DNA from: Rhipidocladum racemiflorum
Taxonomy: Eukaryota > Streptophyta > Magnoliopsida > Poales > Poaceae
Assembly (NCBI GenBank): GCA_036346355.1
Contig: CM070575.1
Coordinates: 63,617,915 to 63,681,914 of the forward strand
Length of the DNA stretch: 64,000 bases
Direction: 5' to 3'
Shown: one piece after another, positions 21,477 through 34,110 of the stretch
Layout of the letters: each line of letters opens with the position of its first letter
Position numbering within the stretch: the stretch's first letter is position 1
Notes under the pieces: generated by a model
Database searches by the model: none
What the model was told of the DNA's origin: nothing
The model's input: the letters and a program-made list of their open reading frames with translations, nothing else
Made by a program: the position numbers and the translations under genes

Positions 21477-21822
21477 TGTTGCCCGCCCGCCCGAGCTCCT
21501 TCACCTGTCGTCGGCCCTTCCGCCTAGGATCCTGCGCCTCTCCCTGAAACCGTCCTCCGCCACTGGTCTATCAACGATCGGATTCTCGGAAGGATTGCCG
21601 AACGACTAGATTCTCCCGCCAGAAGATTCTTCAGATAATCGCTTACTTTGTTGCCCGCCCGCCTGAGCTCCTTCACTTGTCGTCGGCCCTTCCGCCTAAG
21701 ATCCTGCGCTTCTCCCTGAAGCCGTCCTCCGCCACTGGTCTATCAACGATCAGATTCTCGAAAGGATTGCCGAACGACTAGATTCTCTCGCCAGAAGATT
21801 CTTCAGATAGTCGCTTATCTAG
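21477..21822. repeat. Tandem duplication of a ~172-bp GC-rich unit
   Basis: Units 21477-21648 and 21649-21822 both start TGTTGCCCGCCCGCC and contain GGTCTATCAACGATC and CGAACGACTAGATTCTC. They lie downstream of a TATATAAAA motif near 21354. The unit may come from a gene leader, but no coding frame continues through both. Confidence 0.75.
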
Positions 21823-22172
21823 ACAGCTAGATATAACTTATAATTCAGAATCTATACAATCCAATGTATGCGTAGGACTTGTCATCCATCCCTGCGTGCC
21901 TTCCTTGTAGGAAGCTAGGCTGGATAGCCTGGCCTCGGGTACTTCCCAAGAAATAGCATTTTTTTATAGAAAAATATAAAAAATACTATGTTTCAAATGA
22001 GAACTAATTAATGGCGATTGACTACGGATAGCTAAGCGCTCTGCTCCATTCGTTCCTAAATAGATGTCATTCTTGTACTACTTTTATTAAGATACGTAAC
22101 AAAATATTGTATTTTTTTATTATATCTTAAAATGGTGTGTCTTATTGTAATCCATGGTAGTAAATGATATAT
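21823..22172. other. Spacer without recognised feature
   Basis: AT-rich sequence; I see no gene, terminal repeat or RNA structure. Confidence 0.4.
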
Positions 22173-22623
22173 GGGCTGTTTGGTTGCCTTCTCTCGCGAG
22201 CCTAGCCCGTTCGACTCAGCTAGGTTGATAGGATACGAGATGCACAGATGCAGAGACGTTGTTTGGTTCAGTGTTTAGTAGGCATGTATTTTGAAATTTA
22301 TATAGCATTAGTTTTGTTTGAAAAAATATCAGAATCTTTTTTTTTAAATCGGTTCGGTAATCGGAGATGCTAATCAAAAGATATAAACAAAAAAAGAAAA
22401 ATTTTACATACTCACGTGGCACCACATGCATGGTTTGCTATTGTGGCTGACAGTGGCTCCTTGTGCAGAACACGAGGTTGCATTCAGAGATACGCCTATT
22501 TTCTAAGTATCTTCAAAGCCAGGCTCAAAACTAGATGCAGACAACTAAACACGAGAAAAAAGCAAGATTCTGCATCTGTAGATGTAAATAAAATCTCTGT
22601 GTATACTGGCAACCAAACAGCCC
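22173..22623. mobile_element. MITE-like element with 16-bp inverted termini
   Basis: GGGCTGTTTGGTTGCC at 22173-22188 is exactly inverted at 22608-22623. Termini of the GGGC...TTTGG type are common in Tourist (PIF/Harbinger) and hAT MITEs. No clear target duplication is visible (ATA against AAT next to the extended ends), so the superfamily is open. Confidence 0.65.
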
Positions 22624-23048
22624 AAATAAAATTTTAAAGCTGGAACGTTAAGGTTGTAGTATATGGTAGTAAATGATATGAAAAATATCTGAAAGTAGGA
22701 AGTATAGGAAGAAGAAATGGTAAAAAATTACCTTAAAGTTGCATAATGATATATATAAATATTTAAATATAAAATTTTAAAGCTGGAATGTCAAGGGAGG
22801 AGGAGGGAGTACATACATCCATCTACTTCAAATAGTGGAGTGTTTTTTTGAGCCATTGACCCAACTGCCTTGATAATCTTTGCGCGGCGGCCATTAATTT
22901 CTGCTCCTCTCCATCTTCCTTCCTTGCTCGTCTGCTTCTTGGTCGCCCACCCGCCATTAAAACCCATCCTCCGTTCCTTCCTACTCCACCCACACCACAC
23001 GCCCATTTATTCTGCTTCAGAGAGAGTTGGGGATCACTCAAGGGAGAG
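22624..23048 (+). promoter_or_regulatory. Upstream region and probable 5' leader of the amidase gene
   Basis: The sequence changes from AT-rich to a CT-rich leader (22890-23040) just before the ATG at 23049. No clear TATA box was found close to the leader. Confidence 0.4.
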
Positions 23049-26000
23049 ATGGGCGGATCGGGGGACAAGGGGAAGCAGCCTCGCGCGATGGCGGCGGTGG
23101 AGGAGGTGGACATCTCCGCCGTCAGGTACAGGTCGCCGACGCTCAAGGCGCCGCACCTCACGGGGCTCTCTCTCAAGGCCTTCGTGTGGCTCATGGAGTC
23201 CCCGCTGCTCGGCACCCTCGTCACCTCCCTCCTCAAGGCGCAGAACAACATGACGCAGGTAGGTTGGTAGCTAGGCCGATCGCCAGTGAACTCTGCGAGT
23301 GGCCGGCTCATCGCGATCCTTGTTTGCGGGCAGATGCTGCACAAGACGGTGATCCCCGAGCGCCCCATGTACCGCCCGGAGTACCCGCCGCAGGGTAATC
23401 CTCAATTCCCTCAGCACCTTGCGATAGAATTTTAGGTGTGTTGTTGATCGGTGCTGCTGCTCGTGATTTGCCAGAGCCGGAGCAAGGAGTTGTGCTCGTC
23501 GGGGATGACGACGCGGACCCTGTCGAGAGAGTCGAGCAAGCACTGCAGTGCCTCCCCAATTACGACCCGTCCGTGCGGTGGTCGACGGCCGACGAGAAAC
23601 CCCCTTCCCCTTTCCTCTACTGGACGATTCGCGACTTCGCGTATGCGTACCGGTCCGGGATCACCACTCCCTCAGCTGTGAGTAGCTCACTGGACAACCT
23701 TGAGAGAGAGAGACCTGTGCTGCTGTTCAGCCTTGATCCGTTGCATATGCAGGTTTCCGAGCATGTCATTAAGGGTGTGGAAGAGTGGAGCAACAGGAAG
23801 CCTCCAATGCCAATGCTGATCTACTTCAACGCAGATGACCTGAGGAAGCAAGCTGAAGCGTCCACGAAGAGATTTGAGCAAGGTTCACACCAGCTTTGCC
23901 ACTTTGCTTCTTCTCCAACAGACTGAGACTGTGTTAATATTTGGCCAGTTCATGATATACATCTTCATATCTTTGAAATGAACTGGCTTCGGGTAGAGAC
24001 TACATTCACCTCTATTCCTTTTTCATGATGTGCGTGTTGCTTCTTGTGCCCAGGAAGTCCGATTTCCATTCTGGATGGGATCTTCGTCGCCATTAAGGAT
24101 GACATTGACTGCTTCCCATATCCATCAAAGAGTTAGTTTACTCGACTGAAGCTGCCATTTGTTGCTGTGTCCGAAAATTCTATATTGCGTTTTCTTTGAA
24201 ACGCAGGTGCTACTACATTTTTCGACAAAATCCGCACTGTGGAGAAAGACGCAGTCTGCGTTGCTCGTCTGCGGAAATGTGGAGTGATCTTTATCGGGAA
24301 AGCAAATATGCATGAGCTAGGCCTTGGGGTAACTGGGAACAATCCAAACTATGGGTATGGTTCATAATTGAGCTCCTGCTCATTCTGTTCAAAATGCTTG
24401 CTTTGTTGGAGCCCAGGGAACAAGTGAGTCTTTTTTTGGGGTCCGTAAAACATAGTCGAGCTTTCAGCTAGCACTCGAGTGTTGCTTTCCTATTGGAACC
24501 TAAAGGGTGTATTGCCGCTTTGTCAACTAATGCTTGGATTAAAAAATTTTCATCATTTTTTGTTGACATGCCACAAACATGATAAATATCCAACAACATC
24601 TATGTGGGTCTCTTGCCTTGCCTAAAGTTTGCTAAAGGAAGAAAAAAAAGGAATTCTAATATTTTACTAACTATTTCCTGGAAGCAAACTCAGTGGAGCT
24701 TTAGTAAAGCGTGACAATTAATCGGAATTCTGGAATGCACTCCAGCAGTCTTGTCTAGAACAATCACATTATGAAGGAAAAAAGAAAAAGAATTTAGAAT
24801 TTCCATTCATCGTATAATCTCCATCCAGCCTGTTGTTTTCTGATATTTGTCACTTTATCTTCATGTTCTTTTAATATTTCTTGCAGGACGGCAAGAAATC
24901 CACATTCAATTGATAGATATACTGGTGGCTCTTCATCTGGTCCAGCTGCACTTGTCTCATCAGGGTTATGCCCAGTAGCAATTGGAACAGATGGAGGAGG
25001 TTTGTACATATTAAGCTGTGAGATTCATTGTCACTAGATTCTAGTCAGCCAGTCTCTAGTTACTACATTTTGTTTGCAACAGGTTCGGTCAGAATTCCAT
25101 CTTCCCTATGTGGCATTGTTGGTTTGAAGACAACGTATGGGCGGACAGATATGACTGGGTAACTAAGAAAAGTTCCAACGCACTGGATATTTACCATAGT
25201 GGTTCTTTCAGGCATCATAATTCATATGGATTAGAATACCTTTCAACGCTTCAGTGAGCTCGTGTAGTCCTATCCTAACATTCGAGACGTTCTGAAACTG
25301 CTTTTTTGTCATGGCATTGTCCAGCAATAAAGTAAACAAGGCTGCTGGGTTGTTTTTATGCTCATCTTGCACTGGATCTGATTAATAAATCATTCGGCAT
25401 ACATTTAATTGTGACTTGTGAGTATACTATACGTAACTAGAGATCTTGTTTGCAGGTCACTTTGTGATTGTGGGACTGTTGAAGTTGTTTCTCCTCTTGC
25501 TGCCTCAGTGGAGGATGCTATGCTAGTGTAAGCAGTTTGGCTTGCTAGATAAGAACATAAGATTGCATAAGTCTGTTAGGCTTAGCTATCTTGTTGATAA
25601 AGTTGGAAGTTTATCAACTCTTATTTACGTTCATGATATAAAAGATCCTTAACTATCTTGTGGGTAGAACTGAATACTTGTCAACACCCTCTGCTTTTTA
25701 GTTAGGTATTTACTAGTTTAACACTGCATTATGTCATTTCAGGTATTCTGCAATTGCAGGCTGTAGACCTATGGATAAGCTTACTCTGAGGCCTGTAAGA
25801 TATTCTCTGTTCTAATTTTCCCCACCTGTTAAATACCAGAAATTCTGAAATGCCTAGCAAGTTCTTTTCCAAGGAAAAAGTCCATCTTTCAACCCTGAAC
25901 TATTGTTTTGTGATTTGATCTGGCATAGAATGGATAACTGAGATTAGAAGGAAAGGATGAAGAGGCACGAGAGTCAAGTTGATATGAAAGAGTGATGTGG

Positions 26001-29000
26001 ACTCGGTCCACAATGGCCACATGTGCCACCCACGTGTACAAACCTGAGCCCCGTAGGCAAAACCACCAAGCCAAACCGCCATAGGGGGTGATTTGCTCTG
26101 GTTTTCAAAGATTAGGGGGTACATAGCTGGTTTCATAGTTCAGGGGGCTAAGTCGAGTTTTTTGAAAGTTCATGGGGGGTAAAATGAACTTATTCCAAAT
26201 TGAAATTTAAACTCCACAGTGTGGAAATCATAATCCAGTCATGTGTTTACCTTCTCCACTATTCCCCAGGATGCACGATAATTTGACATTTGGCACTGAC
26301 CTTAATGCATCCATCAGGCTCACAGCTTCTGCATTTCTTTACCTTTTTGTCTCTACAGTCACCGCTCTGTGTCCCTAACTTGGCGTCCTCTGACAGCAGC
26401 AATATCCTGCAATCAGTGAAAGTGGGAAAGTACACGGAGGTATGTCTTTCACATTAAATATTACCTTGGTATGTATGTGCCTGTTCTTAAATGGAATTGG
26501 CTTTTGTAGTGGTTTCATGATGTTTCGGATTGTGAGATCTCAAATACATGTGAGGATGCACTTAACCTTCTTTCCAGCTCTTTCGGATGTCAGGTATATC
26601 CATTTCTATCGCAGCATACCTTACAAGATAGGAATACAGTATTCTACTAGTTTGATTATCACATCTATATCTAGTTATATCAGCTATCGTAGGTCTCATC
26701 TTTTGATGTGCAATCTACTATGTCTGCGTATTTCACTCTTTCGACATCTCAGCTGATTACTGCTGATTAACATTTTTCAAGATAGAAGAGATAATATTAC
26801 CAGAACTTGAGGAGATGCGAACTGCTCATGTTGTCTCAATTGGCTCAGAAGCATTCTGTGACCTGAATCCTCATTACCAAGAAGGGTACCTGTATCTATT
26901 TGACAAATATCAGATTCTCGTATTAATCTCAGCATGAGCTGCTGAAAATTTTCTTTTCAAGAGGAAATAGCTCTTGAAATTAATGGTCCCTTGGAGGCTG
27001 GAAATCTTTTGCTTGCTAGTCTACTCTTCTGTACTATTGATCTCATTCTACTCATATATCTTCCAGGAGGCGAACTGAATTTACGCTAGATACTCGAACA
27101 AGTTTGGCACTTTTTGGGTCATTCACTTCAACAGATTATGTTGCTTCTCAACGTCTAAGGTGAATAAGAGTAAACATGTAGCTGATGAGTGCATTCTTTT
27201 TCCTTATATTACTTCATTCATGAATCATGAGTATCAAGTGGGTTTTTTCGTCCTCCAATCTTATTCAGTCATGGGCATTTTTTAGCAACCTCTTGAACTG
27301 TGATTGTTTATAAGAGAACAAAAAAATATTTAAGATTTTAGGATAGCTTCAGGATAATACAAGATTATCAACCAAGCTGATAAAAAAGAAAGCATATCTT
27401 CTCTTATTTTCCCACAGGTTTCCACGAGCCTCCTCCAGTGTATGTTAGTAGGTTTAATTTGGGAATACCAAACATGTCTAGTAAGAACCCTGTGTATTAC
27501 TGAATATTAAAATTCAATTCCAATTCCAATTCCATGGAATTGAACTCTGTTATGGGCTATTTGGTTTGAGTGATGGGATGGTGAATGGACTATCCCTTCC
27601 TAGCTGCTAACCTAACTCACTTGTTTGGTTTGAGGAATGGAATGGGTTGGTCCATCACCACCTCATCCCTCGTAAGCACAAGGATAGTATAAAATAAGAG
27701 ATGGTGCCATCCCACTAAATTTCATGAGATGATCCTATGATGGACTAACCCATCCTTGACGAGGTGATCCCTCGAACCAAACAGTCCATTAATGTCTCTA
27801 CCCCTGTCATGCTCTATCTATTGGTTCTTGATCTAGGATTTTTCTTTTCTGACATGAAACCAAATTTGTGATAAGTGGCAAGTATGGAAATAGGACCTGC
27901 GTTACAGAATGTATCTAACACCAAGTGATTGGTTACTGCAAAATCAATATTAATTGTGTGAATATTCTTACAGATTAACAATAATTACTAGAAGATGTGA
28001 AGCTTCTATTTTATCGTTATCTGCTATTGGGAAGTGCTGACGAAAGCCACGTGTATCTGCAAAACTTTTTATATTTCTTTAAAGCCACTACGGTCTTGAC
28101 TAGACTTCAGAATATTGTATTTAGAAAAAGCGCATTTCAGCCTCCTAGTTTGTTAAATACTGGGTTACTGAGTACGGACACTTCCTACATGTGTTGACTG
28201 TTGCACAAATTTTGGAAATTGAAGTGTTATTAAAGATCACATGCCACATATTCATGATACATTAATTAAGTCTTGAGTCTAATCTGCGAACTGTAAAGTA
28301 TATGTTGCTTTCTCCTATTCTGCCAAATGTGTTCTTATGGTATCTTTGATGTGGCTTATATAGGAGAAGGATAATGTACTATCACATGGAAGCTTTCAAG
28401 AAGGTTGATGTCATAGCAACCCCTACAACTGGGTAATAGATGTTGAAATTTATTATAATTCATCCATATATATATTTTATGATCTTAATAGTTTGAAGTT
28501 TCTGTTAATAATGTATATACATGCTTCCATATATATTTTATATGATCTTACTTGTTTCTGTTAATAATGTACACGCATGCTTCCTCCTCCTTCATACTTG
28601 TTTTTGTTTAGCTGACAGAGCTAACACATGAGGAAAGTTACTACTTTCTAGCTTCCAGTAGACTCTAGTAGACAGTGGTTCTAGGAAATCTATATTTTTC
28701 TAACAGTTGCTGCGAATGCCAAGAGTACAAGAACAATGGGCATGTTTTAGATAATATGGTTGGTGACTCCTGATTGCTGAAAGTATTTCAAACTAGTAGT
28801 TTATTTACCACATCACTGATGAACCAACTGCATGAACTTTTGGGTTCTTCAGCTCTTGCATCACCCTTATTTTTCAAGAGCAGAGGAGTCAAATGCCATG
28901 TCTATTGCGCCTCAAAGGGATTTTGTAGAGTATGGTGACTTATATATAGTATTTTAGGATTTGGAAAGGTGTACTATAAGGGATCTTAGATGAACCCTAG

Positions 29001-31610
29001 TAGGATTAGGATTCCTACTTTCTGTTGGAGTTAGATTCCTGTTTTCCATTGGAGGAGGACTAACGGGGCTATATAAGCCTATGGGGTGGTCATAGAGAAC
29101 TCAAACAACCAAGAAGCCACGAACGAACTCATCCAAAGCAAGAGACGCACGAGAGGATTTGTGGCTAGGTTATTTTTTAGCACTAGATTCTTGTATAGGG
29201 CAAGGATTTGATGGCCCTTAAAGATTTGAGAGGGTTGTGAGAGAGCGACAATCCCTTATACTCTTTTGAGGCTATGCTTCAAGAATCTGTGTTCAGCTTC
29301 GCCAAGTTGTGTTCAGCTATATATTGTGAAAATATACAATAGTATTTATAAAATAATAGTTTCTCCCGCGAAGCTTGGCAGGGATCGGTGCAGGGCTGTG
29401 GGCGACCCGGGGCCATCCCCCGCCGTGTTGCCACCCCTAGACAACTAACCAATAGGAGTCTGTCTATGCTCCCTAGAATGCTGCATACCTAATTTTGTTT
29501 GGTTGTACCAATTTCAAGAAGCTTTTGTGTACTTTTGCGTCTTTTATCATATGTATCATCTCTTGCTATGACAACTAAGGAGATGTTTTTTTCCCAGCAT
29601 TACTGCACCAAAAATACCACCAAGTGCTCTGATGTTAGGAGAGTCTGATTATGTTGTATCAGGTATATTCTTTGCAGTATATTGTCTTAGGCATCTTCAT
29701 TAGCTCTTTAATATTTGAAGGTAGAGCTTGCCCAAAGTTAACTTTCTAGATCCATGTTAGCATACTGGATAAAAATTGTTGAAATCTTTTTTTTTTTTAA
29801 AAAAATAACGGCAGGAGCTCTGCCATGCATTAAAAAGAAAAGCAAGTTTTCAGAACAACAACTTTGAAGATTTTAGCTCAGTACAAGGGGTTAAGCAAAC
29901 AACAGCACTTATAGGCAACAGAGGCTACTACAGATGGAAGGGCTGACTTACTGCAACTTAAGAAAGAATTCAAATTAGTGACCTTCTTTGATCAACATCT
30001 TCTTGGATCAGTAATCTACTTAGTCATACTATCATGAGGCAGAATAATAAGCTTATTTTAATAAAAAAACCTAGTCCGAAAATCCTAACTAACATTTAGA
30101 TAAGACTAACCACTAGATCATACTAATAACCGACTATCAATTGCTGCACCTAGCCGCAGCCCTTGCTGCCAGCATGTGACGCCCCTGCACGTGGCTCAGA
30201 TTGTTGTAGCGCTCAGGTCTAAGCAAGGCTCGGCTGGACCGCTGTTGTTGTTGCTGCAGGCTGACCTTTCTTTCTCATCCGATAAAAGATGTTATCAAAA
30301 CCTTGAAGACCCACATCACCTCTTCTGATTTTGTCCATCTTATTGATGGCCCATTTTCTGAGGCTTGTCTGAAGACATTAAGAATAAAAACTGTCGAAGT
30401 CTTGATGTGAAACAATTGTTATCTGACACTGCAAGTTGTGTTGATGTCTTATGTTGAGAAACAAGTTTGTAAAAAGAAAAGAAAATGATGACCGCTCTAT
30501 AGGGTTGTGTTTACTCGAGTTTGATTGCTCAATAAACCATTCAGTCTAGAAAGGAAGGCAAAATTCGTAGGGAAGATTTCATTAATTCCATAGTATAGAG
30601 GGAATCATGGTTGTTAATATACAGGGAACCTTTCTTTCTATTTGGAGTCTAATAAAAATTACCTGCACAATACGGAAGTGAATATGTTAAGTTCATCATA
30701 TATACGAGTTTAGCAGTTCACTAAGCAAAGGATATATGCATATTTCGATGGTAAGTACAAATATTTTTGCTTTGTTCTACATAGATCAAATACGCCTTTT
30801 CTGTTTTGATAATGTCCCTTTATTGCAGCTTACCTGATGCGATTCATCATAGCCGGGAACCTTCTTGGTTTGCCAGCCATTACTGTGCCTGTAAGTGGTG
30901 TCATGACCGAGTATAAAACTCTTGTGAAAGGTTTTAAAAAACTACAGGAACATATTCAGGATTGTGGTATAATACAGCTCACATACAGAAAAAGTGTACT
31001 TTGCTAATATGTTGCTACTCCTGTACTCAGGTTGGTCATGACGCGCAAGGCCTCCCCATAGGCTTGCAGCTGATAGGTCGTCCATGGGGTGAGGCCAGCT
31101 TACTGAGGGTGGCTTCTGCAGTGGAGGTATTGTATGCATGTATCATACTCCCTCCAGTTTGAAATACTTGTCGTTTTGGACATCGATACGGTCTCCAAAA
31201 TACAACTTTGACCATTAAAAATTATTGCATTTTATTTATAAAATGCATTGAAATTATAATATTTGAAAGGCTCTTTTCATGACAAATCTATTTATGTAAC
31301 TTTTATGTGTTCAATCCAAATGGTTTAAAAGTTATTTATAGATAAAGTTCTAAAACTTTGACTTAGGACAACTCTAAAACGACAAGTATTTCAGGTTGGA
31401 GGGAGTAAAAGTTTGGGGGTTTCCCCAGCTGAGAATGTGCTCAGATTCAAAGAGTCAAGATGTGCCTTTTAAGGCTTTGTTCACTATGAACATTAATGAA
31501 TCTCTGAACATGTCCAAGCTAATATGTTCAATAAACCATTCTGCCTGTAGGAGCTGTGTCTGAAGAGAAGGAAGCGGCCGTCTGCATTCTATGACATTCT
31601 GAAGGCCTGA
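23049..31610 (+). CDS. FAAH: Fatty acid amide hydrolase (N-acylethanolamine amidohydrolase)
   Basis: Nineteen exons: 23049-23258, 23334-23394, 23475-23677, 23753-23882, 24054-24131, 24207-24354, 24887-24999, 25083-25158, 25456-25527, 25743-25794, 26359-26439, 26510-26593, 26782-26885, 27067-27159, 28364-28432, 29598-29662, 30829-30890, 31031-31126, 31551-31610. They join in phase to 618 aa, against 607 aa for Arabidopsis FAAH. The amidase-signature triad is present: Lys216 (VAIKDDID), Ser292 (GGSSSGP) and Ser316 (DGGGSVRIP), each shifted by 11 from Arabidopsis K205/S281/S305. A hydrophobic segment, LSLKAFVWLMESPLLGTLV, lies near residue 45. The family hydrolyses N-acylethanolamines to fatty acid and ethanolamine at endomembranes and so affects growth and abscisic-acid-linked responses. 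All introns are GT-AG. Five introns or gaps hold transposon remnants, but no coding lesion is seen. Function is by homology. Confidence 0.96.
25873..26196. mobile_element. Foldback-type element in amidase intron 10
   Basis: The ends GGAAAAAGTCCAT...CCCTGAACTAT and the inverse of ATAGTTCAGGGGG...ATGAACTTATTCC form an imperfect long inverted repeat over 324 bp. Two related structures lie at 46733 and 47240. The TTCATTTTACCCCCTGAACTT-like ends are common in grass non-autonomous DNA elements. Confidence 0.6.
27553..27788. mobile_element. Tourist MITE in amidase intron 14
   Basis: TGGGCTATTTGGTTTGAG and CTCGAACCAAACAGTCCA form imperfect inverted termini of a 236-bp element with TTA duplications (27550-27552, 27789-27791), as expected for PIF/Harbinger-derived Tourist elements. 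Confidence 0.88.
28900..29350 (+). mobile_element. Possible LTR remnant in amidase intron 15
   Basis: TAGGATTAGGATTCC and GGAGTTAGATTCC blocks are followed by TATATAAG (29070-29077), AGCCTATGGGG and a transcript-leader-like stretch, which resembles copia LTR promoters of grasses. Exact ends and duplications were not found. Confidence 0.35.
29785..30430 (-). mobile_element. Probable 3' end of a LINE in amidase intron 16
   Basis: The left edge is an oligo-T/oligo-A junction followed by CGGCAGGAGCTCTGCC and a non-coding stretch, which resembles the poly-A end of plant LINEs read on the minus strand. No reverse transcriptase motif is left. A 70-bp part (30008-30077) is shared with 49642-49713. 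Confidence 0.4.
31148..31405. mobile_element. Stowaway MITE in the last amidase intron
   Basis: CTCCCTCCAGTTTGAAATAC and its inverse near GTATTTCAGGTTGGAGGGAG bound a 258-bp element flanked by TA (31146-31147, 31406-31407). Confidence 0.92.
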
Positions 31611-32312
31611 AGCGGAGCAGCACATGCTTGCGCTGATAGCGAATGCAGCCAAGAGCTTACATGCGTCGATCATGCATGCGTCTGGATATTTGCTGCTGCA
31701 TTTTCATTGGGAATGTTTGTACACAGAATGGTTACTTGGTAGTATCTTGTTTACATGACGAGACAAATAGACAATCCTCCTCCAGATCGGAGAAAATCGT
31801 CTGGTACTGTAATAACTCCGACGGGATGGTTGGACAGTTTGTGTAATTCAGTGTTTTCAGTGTGTTTTGGTGAGATATGAGGCATCATAACGAAACCAGG
31901 GATGAAGGCATATTCTCCTGGGCAAACGTTAAGACGATGGATCGCCAGCCCTTGTTTGCAATCCAAAAGACTAAGGAAACATTGATCACTAATTTGCATC
32001 GAAATATTGGATACGGATCCATCACCAACCGGCATTTGCCTCCTCTCACTTGAGTCCCATTTTTCAGATGCTCTGCTCATCTGTTGGATTTGTGCAAGTC
32101 CAAGTAAAATTTGATGAATCGAATTGTTTTACTCCAAGCTTGTACATAAATCGATTTGGGATGCGGGAGACAGTAGCTTGGAAGAACAAGAACAACAACC
32201 ATAACAACAACAACAACAAAAACAACAACAATAATAAACCAGGACTCCTAAACAGTAAGAAGTACTGCATTTTTTTTACGCTTGGCTGCTTGTTGGCGGC
32301 AGCAACCCATGT
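31611..32312 (+). other. 3' untranslated region and downstream flank of the amidase gene
   Basis: No further coding exon is visible. An (AAC)n-rich microsatellite lies at 32185-32236. The segment ends at the 3' LTR of the minus-strand copia element. Confidence 0.5.
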
Positions 32313-32449
32313 TGTTATGAATAGCATTTGTATTCGACATGGGACCAATGGACCAGTATATATACATGTATATGAGGGTACAAAGGGAGCCTATATTAGG
32401 CAATATCCATACCAGACTAACAAACTATATAACATGACACTGTCTAACA
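32313..32449 (-). repeat. 3' LTR of copia copy A
   Basis: 137 bp, with the same ends as the right LTR. It is followed at 32450-32461 by the polypurine tract (minus strand TTTGAGGAGGGG). Confidence 0.9.
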
Positions 32450-32559
32450 CCCCTCCTCAAACTCATAATGGATCTACAACACTGAGTTTGGAGATAAAAA
32501 TTATGATTAGCTCTAGTTTGTGCCTTCGTAAAGAAATATGCCAACTGGAGCTCTGAAGG

Positions 32560-33300
32560 CACATATTGAAGAGCCACAACCTGATCCTATACATGTGACC
32601 GCATATAAGAAGCATCAACACCAGTATGGTTGGTGGGCTCATGCTTCACTGGATCTCGAGTAATGCTGATAGTACCTGTACTGCCAGATAAAAGAGGAGT
32701 CGGTATAGAAACAGATACACCAAAATCCTCAAGTAACCACCATAGCCAAGTAACCTCTGCTGTCAAAAGAGCCATAGCTCGCAACTCAGCCTTAGCACTC
32801 AAACGAGAAACTACTGTCTGCTTCTTATTCTTCCAAGCAATGAGAGAACCACCAAGAAAAACACAGTAAGTAGAAAGAGATCGACGATCAGAGTGATCAC
32901 TAGCCCAGGTAGCATCAGAATATGTCTGGAGCAGTAAAGAGCTGGAGCGTGGAAAGAAAAGACTGCGAGAGATAGTTCCACGAAGATATCGTAGAACACG
33001 AAGAAGATGACTATAGTGGAGCTGAGTGGGAGCACAAACAAACTGACTCAAGATATGGACTGGATACGAAATGTCAGGACGAGTGACACCAAGGTACACA
33101 AGACTCCCAACAAGATGGCGATAGCGAGTACGATCCTCAAGAGGTTCACCATCAGTGGATCGAAGGTGAACATTGAGCTCCATGGGAGTCTCAGCTGTAC
33201 GCTGATCAGTGAGAGAAGCACGATCAAGAAGATCATGGATATACTTCTCTTGGGAGAGAAAGAAGCCCTCAGATGTAGAAGAAAACTCAATCCAAAAAAG
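32560..33300 (-). pseudogene. Copia copy A, end of reverse transcriptase and RNase H
   Basis: Minus-strand reading shows METPMELNVHLR-type sequence (TPMELNVHLRSTDGEPL), RHLVGSLVYLGVTRPDISYPVH, YSDATWASDHSDRRS, GGSLIAWKNKKQ, VSRLSAKAELRAM and SGSTGTISITRDPVKHE. In the RNase H catalytic region SSAEAE has become LSAKAE, and stops follow SYMRSHV. A frameshift separates it from the upstream polymerase core. Not functional. Confidence 0.88.
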
Positions 33301-34110
33301 TAGCGAAGAGGACCTAAATCGGACATGAGAAACTGCTCACTGAGACGAGCCTTTACAAAGACAATATATTGACAATCATCTCCAGTAATGATCATGTCAT
33401 CAACATATAGAAGGAGAAGAGTTCGTCCACGAGAAGAAGTTTGAACAAAGAGTGCAGGATTATGAGCACTAGCAGAAAAACCAGCTGTAGTGATCATAGA
33501 GGAAAAACGCTCAAACCAAACACTTGGGGCTTGCTTAAGCCCATAAAGAGAACAACAAAGCCGACAAATCATGCCCTCAGAAACAGAATACCCCAGTGGT
33601 GGCTGCATATATACCTCCTCATGCAGCTCACCATTAAGAAAGGCATTATTGACATCAAGCTGAGAGATGGACCACTCACGGACAGAGACTACAACAAGTA
33701 GAGTGCGAACAGTGGTCATGTGAGTCACATGCGCAAAAGTCTCATCATAATCACGATTGTGCTCCTGCTGAAAATCATGCACCACAAGACGAGCCTTGTA
33801 GCGCTCAAGAGAACCATCAGAGCGAGTCTTAATCTTATAGACCTACTTGCATGTAATGGGACGGACACGTGGAGGAAGAGGCACAAGATCCCACATGTTA
33901 GTGAGCTCAAGGGCAGCAAGCTCCTCCGCCATCGCATGCTGCCATTCCTGATGAATAATAGTATCACGGTAAGAAGTCGGCTCGGCTAGAGCTGCACCAA
34001 CAAAACCAATGTGCTCAGGAGGCCGAATAGACTGTCGATCACGAAGAGCATAACAAGGAGGAGACACTGAAGAAGATGGCTCATCAAAAGAAAAAGATGG
34101 CATATCAGAA
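33301..34110 (-). pseudogene. Copia copy A, reverse transcriptase core
   Basis: Blocks in order on the minus strand: QEWQHAMAEELAALE, WDLVPLPPRVRPITCK followed by a stop, YDETFAHVTHMTTVRTLL, QLDVNNAFLNGELHEEVYM, LYGLKQAPSVWFERF and the polymerase motif LYVDDMIITGDD. The family reverse-transcribes element RNA. Scattered stops make it inactive. Confidence 0.9.

Noticed and set aside
22173..22623. Assignment of this element to Tourist
   Set aside because: Termini fit, but the TTA/TAA duplication seen at 27553 and 45990 is not present, so only a generic MITE-like call is kept.
22823..23368. 181-codon minus-strand frame opposite the first amidase exon
   Set aside because: It is the shadow of the GC-rich first exons and leader of the amidase gene.
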